Of a DNA stretch of 64,000 bases, positions 42,339-54,564 are shown in pieces. Each line of letters begins with the position of its first letter. The stretch's first letter is position 1. The notes below the pieces were generated by a model. The model was not told the origin of the DNA. It did not search any database and was given only the letters and a program-made list of their open reading frames with translations. This DNA comes from Amoebidium appalachense (Eukaryota; Ichthyosporea). Where the stretch lies: the NCBI GenBank assembly GCA_963693365.1, contig CAVNZM010000001.1, positions 3,038,001 to 3,102,000 of the forward strand, written 5' to 3'. The position numbers and the translations under genes were made by a program.

Positions 42339-45300
42339 CGTAAGAGACTTCGAATTTGGAGGTGTGCAAACAAATGCAGACAGGACCAAAATTGTGCTTC
42401 GCCAAATTCTTATTACAGTCGTTATGTCCATCTTAGTGCGGTGTTCATTTAATTGATCAAACCGTGACGGTCACGTAAAAGAGTTTAATAAACTCTACAT
42501 AAATAATTACTAAAAAATCATTGTTTTAGTCCATTTAAGTAGATGTATTATCGCTCACCGAATTTGCCCCGCAGGGCCACCATCACCCAGGCCATGTGTG
42601 ATGATGCATTCCCATATATGCGTGCCAGTGAACAGCTTTTCTCATACTTATAGCCTGCGACACACCTTCAGTCTCTAGGTTTTGCAAGTAGACAAAACTA
42701 CCCTTTCAAACAAACTTGAAACAATTTGAAGAGAATTTTTGTCAAAACGATGAACTGTATCCTCGCGAGCGTGCATGCAATGATCATGATCAGCCATGTT
42801 CTGTGCCGCGCGCGGCCGACTCCTGCCGATCGATCCATGCGTTCAGCGGACCGACTACAGTCAGGGGCCGGGCGAGGCTGCTATGGAAATACTACAGGTT
42901 TATTTATGCCATAGCTCTTATCTATGGATGAAATTATCATATATGATATGCTGCATTGCACTTGATCTTCTGCATTATCCCTCTCCAGCGCATGCATGCA
43001 GATCGATATGCCCGTGACTCCCCTATTGATTGGGGAACCTATATCTATGCTAGACAAGCACTGAGGCTGATCGCCGGGTCGCTGAGATAACGTGTAGTAG
43101 ACAGAAAGCTTCTACATGGCCATTTTTTGTAGTCATATAGGACTACCTGGTGCCCAGGGCCCCAGAGTAAGTAATACTATACCTTTTTTATCCTTACTCG
43201 CTGACTCATGTGATCTTCTTAGAAACCATAAAGGCCATACACTTTTTTTACCCCACATTGTGCAATTTGTAAATAGAGATTTAGCCTAATAGCCATGTTG
43301 ATAACGTTGAGAATACCGTCCGCTTCGAATAACTGAGCCTGGCCACGTGACACGCTGGCGTGACGCTGCGGAAGGCCTCGGGTCCGTGAATACAGAAACG
43401 GGTCGGATCGGGTCGGGTCTGACTCCTGACGGGTCTAAAACAGGTCTATCGGGTCGGGTCTATCTACAATATGCCCCCCCCAGGATCCACCCATTCGGCC
43501 CACAACCGGGTGGCCACCCACCGACCTCCCCCCTTCCCTTCCCCCCGCCCCACCACCCCCGCTGGCCGGACCCGGCCGGCCGGGTCTGGGGGAAGGCAAA
43601 TGGGTCGGATCGGGTCAAACCGGGTCTAAGCTCCAACAGGTCTATAACCGGGTCGGGTAGACCCGCCCCACCCCTGATCACAGCCTGAAATTTTTGATGC
43701 ACTTATTAGTTAGTCTCCAAGGCCAGCGGTCATCTCCTCTCCTTTTCTCCTATTGGTGTCTTCTATAGTGAATACCGAGATCTATACTTCCTGCATTTGG
43801 ATTGGCTCCTTGAACCATTTGGAATAGTTGCCCTCCTCTGGTGAGGGAACAGCCAATCAGCGTGCTATTTTATGGACACAACGAGCCAATCGGTGCGTTC
43901 TCCAAAACGCGTGGTCTCTGAGAGACGCAGGCCGGAGTGCGCGCTGCTCGGCCACTTTATTTTCTTTCTTTTTCTTTTTTTTGAGCAATAACGTAGCTGC
44001 CGAACCTTCCCCTCCATCCCGGGCACGGGCAAACCCGAACCTTCAACCTATGCCACGTACCGGAAAAGATGACATCAGATGACCCTCTGTCCGGACTCCG
44101 TCCTCTCTCTGCCCAACTATCAGTTACCTATTTCAAACACCGGTTCTCTGAGAGTCTCGTCAATAATCCACCTCCTACAGAATTGCAGAGGGTGGGAACA
44201 TTCCTCTGCATGCATGTGGGATAAAAAATTTCCGCGCGCCGGCTAAACTTTTACTAGTAAAGTCTTACTTTACCACGTGGGCCAGAGCCTGGCAAGTTGG
44301 TGTTAGCGAAAATTTAGTATGTATTTTCCGGCATATCTACAGTAGTTGTGTAGCGACTTCATGGTGTTTTCGTCGGCTTGGGTGCACATGTGTACGGATT
44401 GAGCCTTAGACCAGACACGTGTGGGGGCCGGATGGTCTTTCCTGAAATTTGAGCGGCACACATGGTTTGCCAAAGTGCCGATTCGCGCCAGTGCCAGGTG
44501 TCAGAAGAAGAGGATGATCGTGTGTACATGTAGTGCAAAGTCAGGCTCAGGGCCTTTATTTTCTAGACAAAACAATACTTCAATGGCCTTTGCAAAGTTT
44601 GCACACTATGCATATGGTGGAAGGAGGTCAAGACCGTCACAATACGATGCAATACGGTGGTGTCAGTAGGCTGAAAGTGTGCATTATTCTGCGTGTTTCG
44701 ATTTTGACCATCTGTGTGGTGTCATCTCACAATGTGGATCCGATCTGGCGTTGTGATTGGGAGACAGAATAATTTATTCGCACATTGATCCCACATCGTA
44801 CACACTTCGATCATATGGCATGGCTGTGTCAGCCTGGCTGACCGTCGCACGGCCCTCTTTTTTTCAGAGGGGCCGTGGCTGAGGCCACCGGCCGCTTGCG
44901 TGAGTCCTTCGCCTCCTCAGCCCTCGAGCTCCCTTCCCCGGTTCTGGATCCCTCCCTCCCTTCCTCCCTCCCTCGGCCGTCTCTTCTCCCCCCCTCCCCC
45001 CCTCCCCCCCCCCCCCCCCCCCCCCTCCCCCCTCCCCCCCCCCCCCCCCCCCCCCATTTTGTACGAACATTTATGCACTTGACTCTCTGGTTCCCTTTTG
45101 CAGGGTTTACAAATGCACAAGTGCAGAAGTGCATGTACAGTTACTGCATGTTATCAACATGCCTCATAAATCACCATGGTCATGTGCACGCGTGTCACTG
45201 CGCAGACTACTACTGACTGACTGTACTCCCGGCATCTGCGTGCACTTTTGCTACAGTACTAGTCTGGCGACTGTGAACGGGCTACCGATCCAAACAAACG

Positions 45301-45812
45301 CGCCGTCTCCAGCTGATGATGATGATCAGTAGTATGTGTGTATTCTCACACGTGTCTACATGTGCCACGCTATCAGAACACGGTTTCACATGTGGTTCAA
45401 CGGAGGCTGAAAGTGCGCCTGTAGATCAGATTTTTGCGTCTGATTTGTGCAGTCATGTGATCACGTGATGGTGCATGCACACTGTGCCGTTATTATGGTG
45501 TGAACGTAAGTCAATTATGTATTACAACCATTGGTGGTTGGGGGCAGCCAGTATGTGCGTGGTGGTCATGCATATATCGATCACCTTGCATATAAATATT
45601 ATCACGTGCTTAGTTAAGTTCAGGAACCATATGCATATGGTCATGCACATTGATCCTAGAAGCACATGTGCGTACCCCGTCAATTCAATTGCAAATAGAC
45701 TCTGCTGTATGCTGAGGTAGGCCGTTGTATCATTGACTTGAACGAGCGAAGATACTTGTGGATTAGCTGAGCGAGAACGTGACTGACTGACAGCTGCAGC
45801 CTGTTGCATGCA
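42339..45812. other. Intergenic region, no gene recognised
   Basis: This is mostly unique sequence with fewer microsatellites than elsewhere. It holds the GGGTCGGATC repeat region (43400-43659) and one C-rich block (44990-45055). Scattered CCAATCAG motifs occur near 43810-43890. ORFs are short and without motifs. Confidence 0.5.
43400..43659. repeat. GGGTCGGATCGGGTC double-module direct repeat
   Basis: GGGTCGGATCGGGTC occurs at 43400-43414 and 43602-43616. In each case it is followed by a second module, ACAGGTCTAT (43440 and 43636), that leads into GGGTCGGGT. The same two modules thus appear in the same order about 200 bp apart, around a C-rich centre with GGCCGGCCGGG. Confidence 0.8.
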
Positions 45813-45880
45813 TTAACCCCAATGTAATTTGGTGAATCAATCTTGTATCCCGGGAATCTTGGAAAATCGGTCAATTAGGG

Positions 45881-45903
45881 TGATTCACATTAAATGTGAA
45901 TCA
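45881..45903. repeat. 23-bp perfect palindrome, left copy
   Basis: Arms TGATTCACATT and AATGTGAATCA sit around a central A. A copy differing only at the centre base lies at 51633-51655, on the other side of the transposase. Confidence 0.95.
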
Positions 45904-46309
45904 AACCCCCTTCAAAAAACAGAGTTTTTTCCCGTATAAATGACCCGGTGGGGTCGAAACTTTGCAAGAGCGAAGTAAACATATATAGTTTTCAAAGCCC
46001 CGCGGCTGGGAATGGGTTGTATATGGACTTTGCGGCGCAGCGAGGGCGTGCTATCGACTGATTGATGTAAGTGTGCTGCCTTGCAATATTGATCCGACCT
46101 GAATCGATAAATGCTCCAACCAGAGTACTGTATGACGTCATCGTATAAAAACGCCTGGCGCAGGGTCAGTTTTGCACGTGTTACTCTCTTTTTCTCACCA
46201 TTTTACCCTAACGTGACAGGGAACAAGCACATCACAAAAAAACCGTAGAAAAATTCTTGGCGGGGTAGTGGCTTAGTAAGTAATGGTAGGCATTCAACGA
46301 TTTTGAGCT

Positions 46310-46600
46310 TCAATTTACGGAGAACTTTGTAGTGTTTGCGCACCCCATGACTACAATAATTTCTCGGAATGCTTGTTGGTATGGCTTATTTTGCACTTTA
46401 CGGGTTCTGGCACCGGGAGGCCATAGGCCTGAGCCAAGAAAAACGTCAAACTTGTTACAAATGCGTGCCAAAGATGCATACTTTAAACGTTCACGTTGTT
46501 GCTTTTGCACCACAGGTGCATTTTTCGTTTGAGAAACATTGACATCAGCTTTCAAATTCGTTTTTTTCGGTACACACACTTCAAATAACCCTTTTAGCAT
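46310..46600 (-). CDS. Small basic ORF downstream of the transposase, unknown
   Basis: An ATG at 46600 opens a 96-codon frame beginning MLKGLFEVCVPKKTNLKADV, with basic stretches such as QKQQRERLK. It lies 119 bp downstream of the transposase stop on the same strand and within the candidate element. No family is recognised, and its length is compatible with chance. Confidence 0.25.
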   Translation of the reverse strand: MLKGLFEVCVPKKTNLKADVNVSQTKNAPVVQKQQRERLKYASLARICNKFDVFLGSGLWPPGARTRKVQNKPYQQAFREIIVVMGCANTTKFSVN

Positions 46601-46719
46601 CTAGTTACCACAAACAGTTTCGAAGAAACGAATAAAAACCAAACAAATCACCCCTAATCCGAAAACGACAAATGAGTGTTGCGCAATGTACAGAAACTGA
46701 CCAGTGGGCAGAAGGTACT

Positions 46720-48753
46720 TTAACGTGTAGTGTTTCTGCGTGATCGTACCGGGCCTGTGTTTGTGTTGACTTGGGTGCGTGTGCGTGGAGGAACACCATG
46801 TGTGATGTGGTTTTCGAAGCATGCACGTGTTTGATCATTGCAGAGAAACACATTACACTTGATGCAGTAGGTATGTGTCTGGTGGCGTTCCCCTTTGTTC
46901 CTAAAGCAGAGAACGCATCTACCTTTTCTTTCTTTTCTGGCACGCTGGTGTCCGTGTAGAGCATGGGGGGCAGGAGCAGCAGGGGGAAGGGGGTATTCTA
47001 GTGCAGGCAGGTGGGGGTTGCATATGAGTGCTTCTGCTAGCTCACGCCTTGTGTCCATGCTCGTGTTTGTGGATTTGCCAAAGTATCTGTATGCAAAGTG
47101 TACGTTTGCTACTACAAACCCCAGAAGCCCCCCAAAGGTGCGGAGTTGGTGACGTTTAGTGCCCAAGGCTTCGTCCACAGAGCCGTTTAACATTCGTGTT
47201 TTGTTGAATATATCGGCCATGTTGTAGTTTTCGAAGTATTCTTCGACTGCTTTCGGTTGGGGGACGTCATTTCCGTTTCGTGATTTTCTCGGTTGACCCG
47301 GCTGAGTACTTGAACATGAGGTGATCACTTTCATACTGTAGTTCTTGTTTCTCCATAACACCGCAACGAGGTCTACTCCGTCCACACTGCACACTGCCTC
47401 CGACCATACACCACGTCCTTCCTCACATAGAAGGTCCAACATGTTGAGGGGAAAGTCTCTGGTTGCGGTTTTGACATTGAAAAGTGCGTAGAATCCGATT
47501 TTGTACACTTCCCTTGTCCCGGTTACTGACCCAAACCAGCTGTCTCCGACGATCGTTCTGGGGTTACGGTGGGTGGGGTTGGCCCTTGGGGTTAGAAGAC
47601 GCAAGGTGGTGCCTGTTCCAGCTCCCAACTGTCGGTACGGTTTGCTTGCCATCCTAAGCTTCCCCTCGTTCATTTCGAAGTTAATGAGTATGTTGGTTAC
47701 ACAGTCGTGTAGAGTTTTTATTTCTTGACCGAGAGGGTGGGGTTTTCGTTTTATATAGATTTGGCACGGAAGGTTGCAATGATAGCTGGCAAAGATGGCC
47801 TCGTCTTCGCATAATTCATCCCCGGGCTCGATAGAGCAACGGCACCGACTCTGCAGTGCTTCCATGAAACAGCGTGTGTCTTTCAGTGGATCATCCTCCG
47901 GATATTGAGTGATGTCGGTGACGGTAAAGCAGGCACGGATGTTTTCGAACCGGTGTTCGGTCATGAAGCGGGCAAAGTCGTGTACGGGAAATATGTGGCT
48001 TGGGTTCTCTGCTGCCGACGTCCAGTAGTTCGATCTCGAGCCGGGTTCGAATGTTCCAGCCATGTAAATCCACATACCCAACCACCTAAGTAGCTCACCC
48101 GGGGTTAAGTCAACCCAATTTTTGTAACGTGCACGACCTACTTCGTTTGTGAGTGGAATGACTGCTGTGAAGAGATACTCCATAGGCATGAAGTGTTCAA
48201 ACAAACACAGAACACTCTTGCGCTTGTTTAGTGCTAGTGGAATGGTTGGTTTTCTGCGTGGGCCTGTTCTTTTGTCAAGTACTTGCTCATCTGGAATGGT
48301 CCATTGCAAGGTGCACGTGGGGTCGGTGGGGGTAGGTAACTCTACTTGTTCATCTACAAGTTCTATCTCATCTTCATTCTCACTGTCTGTGACAGGAATC
48401 TCTACTTGTTGGATGTCTCCATCTGGATCTTCGTCACTATCACTCTCTAGCTCGCTACTTGTGTGTTCACTGTCTTCTTCATCTATTAAAGTTAGCTGAT
48501 GGCGCAGAACTACTTCTGTGGTACCGTCAAAATCAAACTTTACTTTCCATTCACTGCCTTCGTTTGTCTTGCATCGTTTCACTACTGTGCCAACCAGTAT
48601 TTGTGTGTCCCAACTCAGGCCGAACTTCTTGTAAGACCAACGTGTGGTGTCATCTGTGAAATCTTCCCCCTGAACCCCGTCAAATATGTATGCAAAACAA
48701 CAGACACGAGCTCCAGAATAAAGTGACTCTATTGGGTCTAATGTTTTGGCCAT
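46720..48753 (-). CDS. PiggyBac-family transposase
   Basis: An uninterrupted, intronless 677-residue transposase that cuts and pastes at TTAA sites. An acidic N-terminal region (about 90-140) precedes the DDE_Tnp_1_7 core, which begins near FEHFMPMEYL. The three catalytic aspartates can be placed at D317 (CEDEAIF), D404 (IVGDSWFGS) and D514 (NMADIFN). The C-terminal zinc-binding cross-brace is complete: C613-x2-C616, C630-x2-C633, C638, C645 and H649 (RCVLC, YCIKC, FLC, ACFENH). The reading frame has no stop or frameshift, so this copy may still be able to make protein. Unlike the host genes here, no acceptor-like AG precedes its ATG. Confidence 0.95.
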   Translation of the reverse strand: MAKTLDPIESLYSGARVCCFAYIFDGVQGEDFTDDTTRWSYKKFGLSWDTQILVGTVVKRCKTNEGSEWKVKFDFDGTTEVVLRHQLTLIDEEDSEHTSSELESDSDEDPDGDIQQVEIPVTDSENEDEIELVDEQVELPTPTDPTCTLQWTIPDEQVLDKRTGPRRKPTIPLALNKRKSVLCLFEHFMPMEYLFTAVIPLTNEVGRARYKNWVDLTPGELLRWLGMWIYMAGTFEPGSRSNYWTSAAENPSHIFPVHDFARFMTEHRFENIRACFTVTDITQYPEDDPLKDTRCFMEALQSRCRCSIEPGDELCEDEAIFASYHCNLPCQIYIKRKPHPLGQEIKTLHDCVTNILINFEMNEGKLRMASKPYRQLGAGTGTTLRLLTPRANPTHRNPRTIVGDSWFGSVTGTREVYKIGFYALFNVKTATRDFPLNMLDLLCEEGRGVWSEAVCSVDGVDLVAVLWRNKNYSMKVITSCSSTQPGQPRKSRNGNDVPQPKAVEEYFENYNMADIFNKTRMLNGSVDEALGTKRHQLRTFGGLLGFVVANVHFAYRYFGKSTNTSMDTRRELAEALICNPHLPALEYPLPPAAPAPHALHGHQRARKERKGRCVLCFRNKGERHQTHTYCIKCNVFLCNDQTRACFENHITHGVPPRTRTQVNTNTGPVRSRRNTTR

Positions 48754-49371
48754 GTTGGGCGCTCATCTTTCACATGAAACCCATGGCTTGTTGTGTTCGC
48801 GGACTCAGCAAGTTTCGTCCGTTTGATCATGAATCATGTTGTTGTCGAGCATGAATTCAAAAACTTGCAACAGCGTCGGCAACCAATAAAAGCTAGGGAA
48901 GGCCTTGTTAGTTACCGTACCAAAGACAAAAAAGGTGTAAACTTATGTTTTCTTACTGGCTGTACAAAAAAAAGCGGGCTCCTGGGCCCCAATAGCTCGC
49001 GGTATCCTTCCGAAACAAGCATTCCTAAAGTACTGCGGTCAGAGTACTTATGGCCGCTAAGTTCTCCGATCAGAGTACATTTCGGATGCATCAATATGTT
49101 ACCTCATAATGAGCTTCTGAACAGCGTTTCATCTATTGAGCTTTACACCCCTCGAAGACTGAAAACCATTGGTTGTTACACAAAGGAAAACCATATATGG
49201 TGTTTAGACGTAGCCTTTTTTGGCTCTTGTAAACAAAGCAACGCACCGTGGCCCCTTAAAAGAGCTGCACGTAGATCATCTTCCCATACCCGTGATTGAA
49301 TTGCACCGTTATAATGTCACTTCTCCTTGATATATACCAGTAGTTGGTGTCTCTTACAATGCACACAAAGA

Positions 49372-49710
49372 ATGGACGGGGGCATGGAACTTGGTGATGG
49401 CAGTGGTGTGGGGTTCGAAGCAGGGGCACTTGACTCGGATTTCTTTGACAATATTTTTTCCGACGATAGCACACAGAGTGATACAGAAGACAGCGAGGCT
49501 ACAAAGGATACCGCTCTCTCAGGGAAATGGCGTATTTTTGACCCCAAGCAAGTAGACATAACATTCAAAGCAGACGATATTGAAAACAGGCTCCTAGACA
49601 CGTTCAGGCGCAAGTCCAGTAATCCAAACGTCAAATCCTGCTTCGATAAATGGCACACGAACAAGGATATCAAAACACCTGAATACTGGGCAGATTACGA
49701 GCCTCAGTAG
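49372..49710 (+). CDS. Divergent small acidic ORF beside the transposase, unknown
   Basis: It has 112 codons from ATG 49372 to TAG 49710, divergent from the transposase and 618 bp from its start. The N-half is acidic and Ser-rich (DSDFFDNIFSDDSTQSDTED). The C-half is mixed, with aromatic residues (KWRIFDPKQVDITF, then WHTNKDIKTPEYWADYEPQ). It looks coding by composition. It could be a passenger or helper gene of the element, or a host exon whose partners are lost in the microsatellites to the right. No family is recognised. Confidence 0.4.
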   Translation: MDGGMELGDGSGVGFEAGALDSDFFDNIFSDDSTQSDTEDSEATKDTALSGKWRIFDPKQVDITFKADDIENRLLDTFRRKSSNPNVKSCFDKWHTNKDIKTPEYWADYEPQ

Positions 49711-49818
49711 ACACGGTGGTCGCAGTGTGAAATGATTGGTTAAGTTAGAGTCACGTCACTTGCAGGCTTTGCTGTTACCAAAGAGTTCTTCTTGTGTTTT
49801 TTCCTTCACCTCCCCCCC

Positions 49819-49854
<36 letters not shown>

Positions 49855-49868
49855 TTTTTTTTTTTGGC

Positions 49869-49898
49869 TGTGTGTGTGTGTGTGTGTGTGTGTGTGCC

Positions 49899-49951
<53 letters not shown>

Positions 49952-50643
49952 CCCTGTGTGTGTGTGTGTGTATGCGTGTGTGGTGGTGGTGTATGATGGT
50001 GGTGGTGGTGGGGGGGGGGGGGGGGGGGAGGGGGAGGGCTCGGGAGGGGGGGGGGGGGGGGGGATTGCCTATGATACCCAAGTTAACCGTTAGAGGGACT
50101 GTTGTAATTTCAAGTGTAAGACACTTAATAGTTCAAATTTCGTGGTCTTCTACTACTGTAAATATAAGTTCTTGTGTTGCTAAGATCAGAGTGTACCAGT
50201 ATCACAGTTATTTTTCGGAACACTATGTAAAACTTTGTTTAGACATTTAGAAGGAGCTTCAAGCTGAGTTACTGTATCATTGAATAAAAATTTTGTGTGA
50301 ACGTGAAATTGCGAGTGTACGCAAACCTGCATGTCCGACCATTTATTATGGCAATCTACAAATTTGGACACTTGTTCACTATATAAGACATGGGAAAGAA
50401 CCAGCAAAACATGCAGCTCGCCTGGCTGAGTATGTGCATACGTTTGCCCCCCCTCCCCCCCCTCCCCCCCCCCCCCCCCCCTCCCCTCCCCTCCCTCCCT
50501 CCCTCCCTCTCTCTAATAACAACAACAACATCCGCCTGACCACACACACGCGATACTGCCATCACCCAACCGTGACAGTAACCACCGAACACACACACAC
50601 AAACAACACACTGTTACACACACACACATGTACACACGCACTG

Positions 50644-50741
<98 letters not shown>

Positions 50742-50940
50742 CACACACACACGCACACACACACACGCAAACACACACACACAGGCACACACACACATAC
50801 TTGTACACACACACACACCCGACCGTGCACACACATACACACATACACAGACATATACACACACACTGCACGCACATGCACACACACACACACACACTAC
50901 ACACACACCGTTGCACACACACACACGCACACACACATGT

Positions 50941-50981
<41 letters not shown>

Positions 50982-51106
50982 GGTGCACACACATGCACAC
51001 ATGTATACACACACACACACACACAGTGCCACACCAATGTTCACCATAATGACACACACATCATAGTCGCACACACACGCACACTAACACACACGTTCTG
51101 CGAACA

Positions 51107-51137
<31 letters not shown>

Positions 51138-51290
51138 GCGCGCACACACACACCGTACACACATGTGCACACCGCCACACACACACACACACACACACAT
51201 ACACCCACCCACCCGGCACCCACCCACCCACCCACTCACACACATGCGCGCACACACACACCTACAGACACACGCTATTCATTTGGCAGG
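49869..51290. repeat. GT-rich then CA-rich microsatellite block
   Basis: (GT)n with CCCC interruptions occupies 49869-49980, and a poly-G block follows to about 50063. After about 390 bp of unique sequence, (CA)n variants cover 50530-51270, including a clean array at about 50643-50740. The plus strand therefore switches from GT to CA within one kilobase. Confidence 0.95.
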
Positions 51291-51632
51291 CACTATGACA
51301 TGCCGGCATTAAAAGCCCTCGCACGCTGCACGTGTCACTTAGTCACTAATTAGTATGATATGTCGGATCACGTGGCCCCCCCGGCTGGCGCGGCCGCGAT
51401 CCAGTGTGAGTCGCGACTCGAAGTCGCGAATTGATTCACATTGTTTTCAGATTGATTCCCATTGTTTGGAGCTCGCACCACCTCTCGAACGTCTCTAAGT
51501 AACATGAAAAATATAGACATAAACACCGAAGAAAAATTATATGGGCGTTTTTTTGACTACCAAAACTAAGTTTTTGCTTAAGTAACATGTATTTTTTGAC
51601 CACAGGGTAAAAATTGAGAAGCGCCACAAAAT

Positions 51633-51655
51633 TGATTCACATTCAATGTGAATCA
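51633..51655. repeat. 23-bp perfect palindrome, right copy
   Basis: It has the same 11-bp arms as 45881-45903, with C at the centre. Related half-sites (TTGATTCACATTG, TTGATTCCCATTG) occur at 51430-51466. Confidence 0.95.
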
Positions 51656-51676
51656 TCCGGACTACAGGGGGGTTAA

Positions 51677-52649
51677 GGGGGTTTCTTTTAGGCTGATTAA
51701 TTGTCCCCATTCCAGCACTTCCGGGTCAAGCCATTTGTTCAGCATATGAATCATGATATGAACTGCAATATTCTTTCTAGCGCTTTAGTATTATTATTCC
51801 CTTCTGTGTTATATTTTTTTCCATTTTCTTTTTCTTTTTTGTTGTAATATGGAGCATTTGTACCTTGCTGCCGGCAAAACGATGGCGCGCAGCTGATGCG
51901 CAGCATGCCAATCATATAGCTAGAATCCCCTCTGACCCGACCCGGCCCGAAATGCTAAAAGAAACCCCCTTAAGTATGCACCATAATATTTGCACCCACA
52001 AAATGTTGACATCTCGGCCATGCCCGTGCTACATACATATTTGTGGATTCATTTATTCATGGCCGGACGGTCCCAGAGCAAGTCGTTACAACGTTATGAC
52101 CCAATCACAAGTAACAATTAAATACGACTCACCACTCTACATGATAAAGCGCCCCTTTGATAAAGCGCCTCCCCAGAATGCTACGCATTAACTCCTTTAT
52201 AAGTAATAGGTTAACTGAAATGAAAATATGAACATGTACTCCGGTCCGTGACCCCCCATGGCCACGACATGATCAGTTCACATATGATGGCGCAGGGATT
52301 AAGGGGGGAACCAATAGCTCTAGTAAAGCCGTGCGAAGCACCCCCCACCCAGGAAAACCCCCGAGTTTGTTTATTCTTCCAAGGCGAAATTTCTGAACGA
52401 TTGCGAGCGGTTTGCAAATTAAGGATCACACACAAAGAGGCCAATACAGCTTAGGCCTAGGTATGGGGATTTTTGCTGGTGTTTGCTCAGTATATCCCCT
52501 TGCCTTTATATCACATACGGAGAATCAGGTGGCCGCACATAAAAAACCCCACGTGCAAAAATATTCCAAAATCATCCGCAATCTAATTTCGCATTCGATA
52601 TTTTGTAGCTTGACTCGGAAATACTTATCAACGATGATCTCTCCTCCCC

Positions 52650-52691
<42 letters not shown>

Positions 52692-52700
52692 ACACACACA

Positions 52701-52735
<35 letters not shown>

Positions 52736-52888
52736 AAGTGATTTTGCCAACTATTTAAATGGGGTTGCTTATTGTTGTTGTGTAGCACAGTAGCTGGAGC
52801 CCTGGCTTGATCCCCGCCCACGGGTACTAACGTATTTGATAGAACTTGCGTTGAGGGTGGGCTAGAGGGAAATGGGGGGGGGAGGGGG

Positions 52889-52935
<47 letters not shown>

Positions 52936-53228
52936 CTATTAGACGGGAGTTGGAGGACGGAAAACTTCAGGTTGAATCACGGGCTGCAGACTGATGGTGG
53001 CTTAAATTTGCGCCCCGGGTGGAGGGGGGGGAGGGGGGAGGTTGTGGTTAGATGATAAAAATACTTGCATCGGATAGTAATTAAGGCGCGGACTCCGAGA
53101 GGGTTTAGCTGATGATTTGAGGGTCCACATGTGGCTGTTGATTAGAGGTATCTTCCAAATTTAAAATCATCCGTAATCATTTTTGCATTCAATGTTTTGT
53201 AGCTGGACTCGGAGATTCTTGACCATGA

Positions 53229-53265
<37 letters not shown>

Positions 53266-53289
53266 GAGTTGGAGGGTGTGTGTGTGTGT

Positions 53290-53327
<38 letters not shown>

Positions 53328-54531
53328 GAGGGGGGGGGCAAAGTGATGCCAGCTATTTAGATGGGGCTGCTAATGTATTGTTTTGTAGCACAGTAGCCGG
53401 AGCCTGGGTTGATCAAGTACCACAGGTAGACGTATTTGATGCACAAAGTCTTGGGAAGGGGGTGGGACCGTGGGAGGTGGGGTGGGGTGGGGTGGGTGTC
53501 GGTGGGTGGGGGGGGGGAGAGAGAGAGAGAGGGAAGAAGGGGGGTGGGGGGAGGGAGGGGATGGGGAGGCTATTAGACGGGAGTTGGAGGACGGAAACCT
53601 TCAGGTTGAGTCACGGGCTGCAGACTAGGTGATGGTGGCTTCGGCGGGGGGGGGGGGGGGGGGGGGGGGGGGGAGGGGGGGAGGGGGGAGGGGGAGGAGG
53701 GGGAGGAGGGGAAGAGGGGGAAGGTTGTGGTTAGATGTTGAAAGTACATGCATTGGATAGTAAATAGGGCGCGGAGAGGGTTTGGCTGTAGATTTCAGGG
53801 TCCACATGTGCAAACTGAGAAGAGAGAATCGTATGAAAAGGGCATTTGAGTAAACACCTCCCCCCCCTATGGACGTTGTACATAGAAAGTCTGGCATACG
53901 AGTTGGGCACGGGGGATGGGGGAGGGGAGGCACGGGATGGTTGTTGAGCAGTGACCAAGGTCTCCCAGGTGGAGGAGGAAGGTAAAGGGAGGGGAGGGGG
54001 GGGGGGGGGGGGGGGTGGAGGGGGGGGGGGGGGAGGGGGAAGGAGGAGTAGGGCACATATAATATTACATAGTTATACATGTAGGGTTTGTGGGACCATT
54101 GCACTTTAACTTGGGCAGGTTCCTCTGGTCAATTCGGTGACACGATAAATGGGCCCCTTGCCGCATGTACACATACAAAGCTTATAAGGTGGGCTGAGGT
54201 GTTCAGGGTTAATTTCGGAAGGATGCTAAAAGGAACGTTCACGCACCAATGCAGATATCGAGTGAGCTAACTGCCTATATAAAAGTTTCTATAAATAAAA
54301 AAAAGAGTGGATATTGTCATGCCGGATACATATGGCAGTTAAAGGAGCGGGTCACGCCAATTCAAATATGGCAGCCGTTGATCTTGCAACCGCCTTAACC
54401 CCGAATTCACAAACTCAATGTTTTGGTTCCTGCCTGGTAAACCTATATCCGAAGTGCTGCTTTGAGCAATCACTCAACATGTATGTATTGGTCGTTTGCC
54501 TGTACATCTCGCATGTGCATTTCAAATGTTC

Positions 54532-54564
<33 letters not shown>

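Larger units (their letters stand above)
45813..51676 (-). mobile_element. Candidate piggyBac-family DNA transposon
   Basis: The interval carries an intact piggyBac transposase (46720-48753). Its proposed ends are TTAA-CCCC at 45813 and GGGG-TTAA ending at 51676, the TTAA target and C/G-rich tips expected for the family. Read inward, CCCCAATGTA on the left compares with CCCCCCTGTA on the right, and both continue into a GG-TGA-TCA-like segment. Identical 23-bp palindromes with arm TGATTCACATT lie just inside both ends (45881, 51633). The ends are inferred from weak terminal similarity; the transposase is certain. Microsatellites at 49869-51290 lie inside the interval. Confidence 0.5.

Noticed and set aside
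48793-49299. 168-codon plus-strand ORF between the transposase and the divergent ORF
   Set aside because: It begins at GTG, has no recognisable motif, and one such ORF is about what chance gives in this much non-repetitive sequence.
45813-51676. CRISPR-like array from regularly spaced repeats
   Set aside because: The genome is eukaryotic, and the repeats are microsatellites or two-copy palindromes, not direct repeats with unique spacers.
52780-52830. tRNA-like words (GTAGCACAGTAGC and GGCTTGATCCC) suggesting a tRNA-derived SINE
   Set aside because: The spacing between the A-like and B-like boxes is far too short and no cloverleaf can be formed.
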